A stretch of DNA of 9,030 bases. It comes from an uncultured Oscillospiraceae bacterium. Lineage in GTDB: Bacteria > Bacillota > Clostridia > Oscillospirales > Oscillospiraceae. The stretch spans positions 1 through 9,030 of the forward strand of contig CANRNA010000059.1 in assembly GCA_947631805.1 (NCBI GenBank), written 5' to 3'. Each line of letters starts with the position of its first letter. Position 1 is the first letter of the stretch. Under the pieces are notes generated by a model, which searched no databases, was not told where the DNA came from, and was given only the letters and a program-made list of their open reading frames with translations. Made by a program: the position numbers and the translations under genes. This document shows, in pieces, positions 5,188 to 9,030 of the stretch.

Positions 5188-6294
5188 TTATTCTTCCCTC
5201 AAAAGCCGGGACAGGGCGTCCGCGATGCGCTCGCTGGCGTGGCCGTCCCCGTAGGGATTGGAGGCTCGGGCCATGGCCCTGTATGCCGCCTGGTCGTCCA
5301 GCAGGCAGCACAGCGCCTCATACACGGCCTCCTCCCCCGTGCCCGTCACCAGGAGCGTACCGGCGTTCACGCCCTCGGGCCGCTCGGTGGCGTCCCGCAT
5401 GACAAGCACCGGCTTGCCCAGGCTGGGGGCCTCTTCCTGGATGCCTCCCGAGTCCGTGACGATAAGATAGCTCCGGGCCATGAAGTTGTGGAAGTCCGCC
5501 ACATCCATGGGGGCCAGCAGCCGGATGCGTCCGCAGCCGCTCAGCTGCTCCTCCGCCGCCCGGCCCACCGCCGGGTTCAGATGCACGGGAAACAGCACCT
5601 TCACGTCCGGCCGCTCCTCCACCGCCCGGCGGACAGCCCGGAACATGCCCTCCATGGGTACGCCCAGATTCTCCCGCCGGTGGGCGGTGAGAAGGATAAG
5701 GCGGCTGTCCGCCGCCCAATCCAATTCTTTGTTTACATAATCATCCCGCACAGTGGTCCGCAGGGCGTCGATGGCGGTGTTGCCGGTGACGAAGACCCGC
5801 TCCGCCGGGACACCCTCCCTCAGCAGATTGTCCCCGGCCTCCTGCGTGGGGGCGAAATGATACCGGCTGAGGAGGCTGACCGCCCGGCGGTTGAATTCCT
5901 CCGGCCAGGGCCTGTCCACGTCGTAGGTGCGAAGCCCTGCCTCCACATGGCCCACGGGGATGTGCCTGTAAAAGCATGCCAGGGCCCCGGCGAAGGCGGT
6001 GGTGGTGTCCCCGTAGACCAGCGCCGCGTCCGGCGCCTCCGCCTCCAGCACGGGCCCCAGGCCCAGAAGCACGGCGGCGGTCACGTCCTCAAGGCTCTGG
6101 TCCGGGCGCATCACATCCAGGTCATGGTCCGGCGTCACGGCAAAGGTGCGCAGCACCCCGTCCAGCATCTGCCGGTGCTGGCCGGTGACGCAGACCACCG
6201 TTTTCATATCCGCGCGGCCCTTCAGCTCCCGGACCAGGGGGCACATCTTCACGGCCTCCGGCCGCGTACCGAAGATGAGCAGGACCTTTTTCAC
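5188..6294 (-). CDS. wecB: UDP-N-acetylglucosamine 2-epimerase (non-hydrolysing)
   Basis: A 368-residue cytoplasmic enzyme that interconverts UDP-GlcNAc and UDP-ManNAc, providing ManNAc for envelope polymers such as teichoic-acid linkage units or capsules. The family signature GTRPEA is at residues 9-14. VYGDTTTA (93-100, with D96), HVEAGLRT (117-124, with E118), the glutamate pair at 132-133, TAHRREN (203-209, with H205) and DSGGIQEEAP (281-290) match the catalytic and UDP-binding positions of E. coli WecB. Length is normal for the family and the gene looks intact. The start is GTG at 6294; its first bases form GTGA, so the start overlaps the stop of the adenylation gene by 4 bases. The Shine-Dalgarno GGAGG (6301-6305) lies inside that upstream gene. 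This indicates translational coupling. A perfect stem-loop follows the stop. Confidence 0.95.
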   Translation of the reverse strand: MKKVLLIFGTRPEAVKMCPLVRELKGRADMKTVVCVTGQHRQMLDGVLRTFAVTPDHDLDVMRPDQSLEDVTAAVLLGLGPVLEAEAPDAALVYGDTTTAFAGALACFYRHIPVGHVEAGLRTYDVDRPWPEEFNRRAVSLLSRYHFAPTQEAGDNLLREGVPAERVFVTGNTAIDALRTTVRDDYVNKELDWAADSRLILLTAHRRENLGVPMEGMFRAVRRAVEERPDVKVLFPVHLNPAVGRAAEEQLSGCGRIRLLAPMDVADFHNFMARSYLIVTDSGGIQEEAPSLGKPVLVMRDATERPEGVNAGTLLVTGTGEEAVYEALCCLLDDQAAYRAMARASNPYGDGHASERIADALSRLLREE

Positions 6295-7811
6295 AGCGTT
6301 CCTCCGATGCAGCTCGACCGCAGCAGGACCCGGTCTATCTTGTCGTTGATGGTCATGGGCAGCATATCCAGCTGCACGTAGCGGTTGGGCAGCATGTAGG
6401 AGGGCAGCTTTGCCTTGAGCTGCTCGGCCAGGGTGTCGTCATCCGTCCTGCCCATGTACACGCACACGATCTCGTCCCTGGCCTCGTCGAACAGGCAGCA
6501 GCCGTTGGACACTTCTCTCACCGACAGCAGGGCGGTCTCTATCTCCCCCAGCTCGATGCGGTAGCAGCCCTGGTGCTTGATCTGGAAATCCCTCCGGCCC
6601 AGGAACATGATCTCCCCCCGCTCGTTGTACCGGGCCAGGTCCCCGGTGCGGTACATCCGCTCGTGGAACAGGCTGTTCAGGGGATTTTGCACGAATGCCT
6701 TTTCCGTCTGGGCGGGGTTGTTGTAATACCCACGGGAAAGGCACGTGCCCAGCACGCACAGCTCCCCGGTCTCCCCCGGGCCCACGGGCTTGTCGTCCTC
6801 GTTCAGGATCAAAATGCGGGTATTGGCGCAGGCCCGGCCGATGGGCAGGGGCGCGTCGTCGTCAAACTCCCGGTCCACGATGTAATAGGCGCACACGTCG
6901 GTTATCTCCGTGGGGCCGTACATATTGCAGTACACCGCGCCGGGCACCGCCCGCCGCCACATATTCAGCTGCCGGTTGGGCATGACCTCCCCGCAGAAAT
7001 ACACCCGCTTCAGCCCGGTGGGCGGGGCGATGTCCAATATGCCGGAGTTGGCGATGGCGATGAGGGCCGAGGGCACGAAGAAGATGGTGTCGATATCGTG
7101 CTCGGCCAAAAACCGCATCATGGTCTTGTGGAAGGCGAAGCACTTTCTGGGTATGATCCAGGTGGTGCAGCCGTTTTTCAGGGTGGAGTATATGTCCAGG
7201 GTGGAGTTGTCGAACACGAAGGGGGCCTGGTTGCCCAGAACGCAGTTTTCGTCGATGTCCAGGGCGTCGTGGAGCCAGTCGGCGTAGTCCACCATGCACC
7301 TGTGGCTGATGGTCACCCCCTTGGGTACCCCGGTGGAGCCGCTGGTGAACAGCACATACAGCAGGTCCGTGTCCACGTGGGCCGCCCGGATGGCCGCCAG
7401 GGCCGCCTCGTCCGGCTCGGTCTGGCAGGCGGCGGAAAACAGCTCGCACCCCGCCTGGCCCGCCACGGCCCTGGCCTCCTGCTCGTTCTTCTCGTCGCAC
7501 AGCACGAAGGCCGGGTGAAGGGTGTTGAAGATGAGCTTGATGCGCTCGGCGGGCATTTTCGTGTCCAGGGGCACGTAAAAGCACCCGGCGCTCACCGCGG
7601 CGAAAAAGGCCGCCAGGCACTCCGGGGTCTTCTCCATGAACACCGCCACCGGCAGATTCGTCCCGATGCGGGCGGCCAGATAGGACCCGCCCCGGCGGGC
7701 CTTGTCCCGAAGCTGGGAAAAGGTGAGCGTGGTCTTCTCGTCTCCGAAGGCGATCTTGTCCGGGAACCGGGCAGCGGAGGCGTCCAGGTAATCCAGTACG
7801 TTGGTGGTCAT
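6291..7811 (-). CDS. Stand-alone amino-acid adenylation enzyme, DltA-like (D-alanine:carrier ligase type)
   Basis: A 506-residue ANL-superfamily enzyme, the length of DltA, with no carrier or condensation domain attached. Core motifs are intact: FTSGSTGVPKG (155-165, A3), FDNST (200-204, A4), NMYGPTE (296-302, A5), YRTGDL (387-392, A7), GRRDFQIKHQG with RIELGEIE (405-425, A8) and NDKIDR with catalytic K491 (A10). FCGEV (272-276) places C273 at the cysteine that contacts D-alanine in known DltA structures, and NQAPF (194-198) is also DltA-like. It would make an aminoacyl-AMP and load it on a carrier protein in the cytoplasm. No DltB, DltC or DltD is in the window, so the acceptor is unknown and a different small amino acid is possible. 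The ATG at 7811 lies 11 bases after the CvpA stop; its SD GAGG (7821-7824) overlaps that stop. Its own stop overlaps the wecB start. Confidence 0.82.
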   Translation of the reverse strand: MTTNVLDYLDASAARFPDKIAFGDEKTTLTFSQLRDKARRGGSYLAARIGTNLPVAVFMEKTPECLAAFFAAVSAGCFYVPLDTKMPAERIKLIFNTLHPAFVLCDEKNEQEARAVAGQAGCELFSAACQTEPDEAALAAIRAAHVDTDLLYVLFTSGSTGVPKGVTISHRCMVDYADWLHDALDIDENCVLGNQAPFVFDNSTLDIYSTLKNGCTTWIIPRKCFAFHKTMMRFLAEHDIDTIFFVPSALIAIANSGILDIAPPTGLKRVYFCGEVMPNRQLNMWRRAVPGAVYCNMYGPTEITDVCAYYIVDREFDDDAPLPIGRACANTRILILNEDDKPVGPGETGELCVLGTCLSRGYYNNPAQTEKAFVQNPLNSLFHERMYRTGDLARYNERGEIMFLGRRDFQIKHQGCYRIELGEIETALLSVREVSNGCCLFDEARDEIVCVYMGRTDDDTLAEQLKAKLPSYMLPNRYVQLDMLPMTINDKIDRVLLRSSCIGGTL

Positions 7812-7822
7812 GTATAGCTACC

Positions 7823-8515
7823 TCACAAAAACAGTCTCACGAATATCGTATCGTGCAGTATATCCTGGCTGAACCAGGAGGTGTTTATAAACAGCGCCAG
7901 CAGCGACAGGCAGAACACGTACACATACACCGTCACCAGCCCCTCGCCTATGCCCAGGGCCAGCCCCAGCAGCCGGTTGGTCATGCTCAGGATATTGTCC
8001 CGCCGGGCCCGCCGGGCCGCCACCATCTTGGCCAGGGCCCGGGAGATGAACAGGCACACGCTCAGCATCACAAGGCTCAGCACCACCTGGGCCAGCGTCA
8101 CCAGCAGGGGCTGGAGCACCGTCTGGGTGATGGCCTGGGCCAGACTGCCAGGGTCCTGCCGGAGCATGGACAGGATGGAGTTGACCGTGTCCCCGTCCAG
8201 TATCTGCCCACCCAGCAGGCCGCCCAGGCTGTTGAGTATCTCCTGGAGGCTCTGGGCCGCCACCGCGCCGTTTTCCAGCGCCGCCGTCACGTCCGGCGGG
8301 ATGGCCGACGTCACCGCCGACACGGCCCTGGGCTCCATCACCACGTGGTATATCTTCTCCGCCCAGGGAGAGGCGTACAGCCCTATGAGCACCGCCGCCG
8401 CCACCCAGCCGCCTAGGCGCAGCACCTCCGAGAGCATGCCCTGGTGCCAGCCCCGCCAGACGATGTAGACGAACAGCACCATCAGCACGATATCATAGAC
8501 CATGTTGGCCGTCAC
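7823..8515 (-). CDS. CvpA-family membrane protein
   Basis: A 230-residue membrane protein. The start is taken as GTG at 8515 because AAAGGGGG (8524-8531) lies 8 bases upstream; an ATG four codons later (8503) would lose this spacing. Hydrophobic segments are near residues 5-22, 31-48, 136-158 and 190-211, separated by a polar stretch (about 60-130) that is probably outside the membrane. Two features are typical of CvpA: an early glycine-containing basic turn after the first segment (WRGWHQGMLSEVLRLGGW, 20-37) and the NRLLGLALGIGEG region (180-192) leading into the last segment. CvpA is linked to colicin V production in E. coli and more widely to envelope homeostasis; the molecular role is not settled. 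It is the first gene of a tight operon with the adenylation enzyme and wecB and is preceded by its own promoter. The arginine-rich loop ARRARRD (167-173) suggests a cytoplasmic side. Confidence 0.8.
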   Translation of the reverse strand: MTANMVYDIVLMVLFVYIVWRGWHQGMLSEVLRLGGWVAAAVLIGLYASPWAEKIYHVVMEPRAVSAVTSAIPPDVTAALENGAVAAQSLQEILNSLGGLLGGQILDGDTVNSILSMLRQDPGSLAQAITQTVLQPLLVTLAQVVLSLVMLSVCLFISRALAKMVAARRARRDNILSMTNRLLGLALGIGEGLVTVYVYVFCLSLLALFINTSWFSQDILHDTIFVRLFL

Positions 8516-8545
8516 CGCCCATGCCCCCTTTCCAAAAGCGAGACT

Positions 8546-8574
8546 ATTATAACCGCAAACACGCCCAAACGCAA
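8546..8574 (-). promoter_or_regulatory. Promoter of the CvpA / adenylation / wecB operon
   Basis: On the minus strand a perfect TATAAT (8546-8551) has a -35-like TTGCGT (8569-8574, 3 of 6) exactly 17 bp upstream. Transcription should begin near 8539, about 24 bases before the GTG start. The -35 overlaps the arm of the hairpin at 8571-8608. Confidence 0.65.
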
Positions 8575-8608
8575 GACCGGCGAGGCCATCGGGCCCCGCC
8601 GGTCTTGC
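8571..8608 (-). terminator. Hairpin terminator after the right-edge gene
   Basis: The arms pair over 17 positions with a single mismatch: 8571-8582 with 8597-8608, A8583 opposite C8596, and 8584-8587 with 8592-8595, leaving a 4-base loop. The upstream gene stops at 8624, 15 bases before it. The minus-strand tail (GTTTGGGCGTGTTTG) is only moderately T-rich, and six T lie about 10 bases away on the plus-strand side, so direction is less sure than the hairpin itself. Confidence 0.5.
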
Positions 8609-8623
8609 TCGCGGCTGTCTTTT

Positions 8624-9030
8624 TTATCTTACGAAGGTCAGGTCCCCGCTGACTTCGATTCTCCTGCTGCCCTCGGGGAGGCCGTCCCGCCCGGTCATAT
8701 CCACCATCCGGCCGTTTTCGTCCTGGACGAAGCTGTATTCGTTCCACGCGGTGACGGACTGCACCTCCGCAGGGTCGATGAGCCGGTTGAACACATAGCT
8801 GACGCGGCCGTCCCCCACGCAGCTCAGCCAGTGGTTAACGGTATAGGGCTCGTCCATCGTCACCACGTAATCCGTCCCGTCGGCGTAGTGGATGACGACG
8901 TCGTCCGTCAACATATTATAGACCGGGCCCTCTATCTCCAGGTCGAGGGCAAGGCCTATGGGCGAGACCAGCGCCGTCCAGCCCTCCGGCCCGGTCAACA
9001 CCTCCGAGACGGCGCACTCCGGCATATCCA
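8624..9030 (-). CDS. C-terminal part of a probable anti-sigma/extracytoplasmic protein (DUF4179/DUF5643-like), cut by the window edge
   Basis: The reading frame is open to the right edge with no start signal; the ATG at 9025 has no Shine-Dalgarno within the bases available and is preceded by in-frame coding sequence, so the gene almost certainly continues. About 134 residues are visible. They have no membrane segment and alternate hydrophobic and polar residues as in a beta-sandwich: SPIGLALDLEIEG, VVIHYADGTDYVV, RVSYVFNRLIDPAEVQSV, then a terminal GDLTFVR. This pattern, especially SPIGL plus a later 'YADG' strand and 'F..LIDP.EV', recalls the C-terminal domain of Firmicutes anti-sigma-like proteins with DUF4179/DUF5643. 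That is a family impression only. The stop TAA (8624-8626) is followed by a hairpin. Other extracytoplasmic regulators would look similar over this stretch. Confidence 0.5.
   Translation of the reverse strand, partial: DMPECAVSEVLTGPEGWTALVSPIGLALDLEIEGPVYNMLTDDVVIHYADGTDYVVTMDEPYTVNHWLSCVGDGRVSYVFNRLIDPAEVQSVTAWNEYSFVQDENGRMVDMTGRDGLPEGSRRIEVSGDLTFVR

Noticed and set aside
4074..5402. A 442-codon plus-strand frame across the Na/Pi and wecB 3' end
   Set aside because: It is antisense to two genes with strong motifs, crosses both stem-loops, and has the Gln/Pro/Arg/His-rich look of a shadow frame.
6573..7817. A 414-codon plus-strand frame antisense to the adenylation gene
   Set aside because: It ends with the adenylation gene's own start region, has Gly/Val/His-rich composition and no recognisable domain, while the opposite strand encodes all A-domain motifs.

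Overview
This is a GC-rich window with strong Gram-positive-type Shine-Dalgarno sequences (AGGAGG, GGAGG, GGGAGG) and near-consensus sigma-A promoters. The gene families fit an anaerobic Clostridia/Oscillospirales gut-type bacterium: a clostridial-type anaerobic sulfatase maturase, a PF06541 permease-like protein, a DltA-like ligase and a CvpA protein. The taxon is inferred from families and composition, not from a marker gene. Many long ORFs in other frames are shadows caused by the high GC content.

Layout. A terminator at the left edge (23-64) closes a plus-strand gene outside the window. Four plus-strand genes follow: a PF06541 membrane protein (165-941), a macro-domain protein with a C-terminal helix-turn-helix-like extension (1047-2078), a small cytosolic VWA protein (2164-2808) and a radical SAM anaerobic sulfatase-maturating-type enzyme (2917-4038). 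The maturase gene ends in a terminator (4040-4075) that reaches into the 3' end of a convergent minus-strand gene. On the minus strand, in transcription order from the right edge, are: the C-terminal part of an extracytoplasmic or anti-sigma-like protein (8624-9030), a terminator overlapping a promoter, a CvpA-family membrane protein (7823-8515), a stand-alone adenylation enzyme resembling DltA (6291-7811), UDP-GlcNAc 2-epimerase wecB (5188-6294), two long stem-loops, and a Na/Pi-cotransporter-family protein (4053-5060). No stretch over 300 bases lacks a gene. I saw no tRNA, rRNA, CRISPR array or insertion sequence.

How the genes may work together. The three right-hand genes form a tight operon: an 11-nt gap, then a 4-nt GTGA stop/start overlap. 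Its joint theme looks like the cell envelope. WecB makes UDP-ManNAc, used for example in teichoic-acid linkage units, and the DltA-like enzyme would activate an amino acid, perhaps D-alanine, for attachment to an envelope polymer; no DltB, DltC or DltD is visible. The macro and VWA genes sit next to each other on one strand. The 85 bases between them hold a perfect 8-bp dyad and a 17-of-18-pair inverted repeat that buries the VWA ribosome binding site.

The best candidate for something undescribed is that macro-HTH/VWA pair and its intergenic structure. A candidate -10 lies inside the left arm of the hairpin, so a transcript from the local promoter would escape the hairpin while readthrough from the macro gene would be locked. 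This is a hypothesis from sequence alone.
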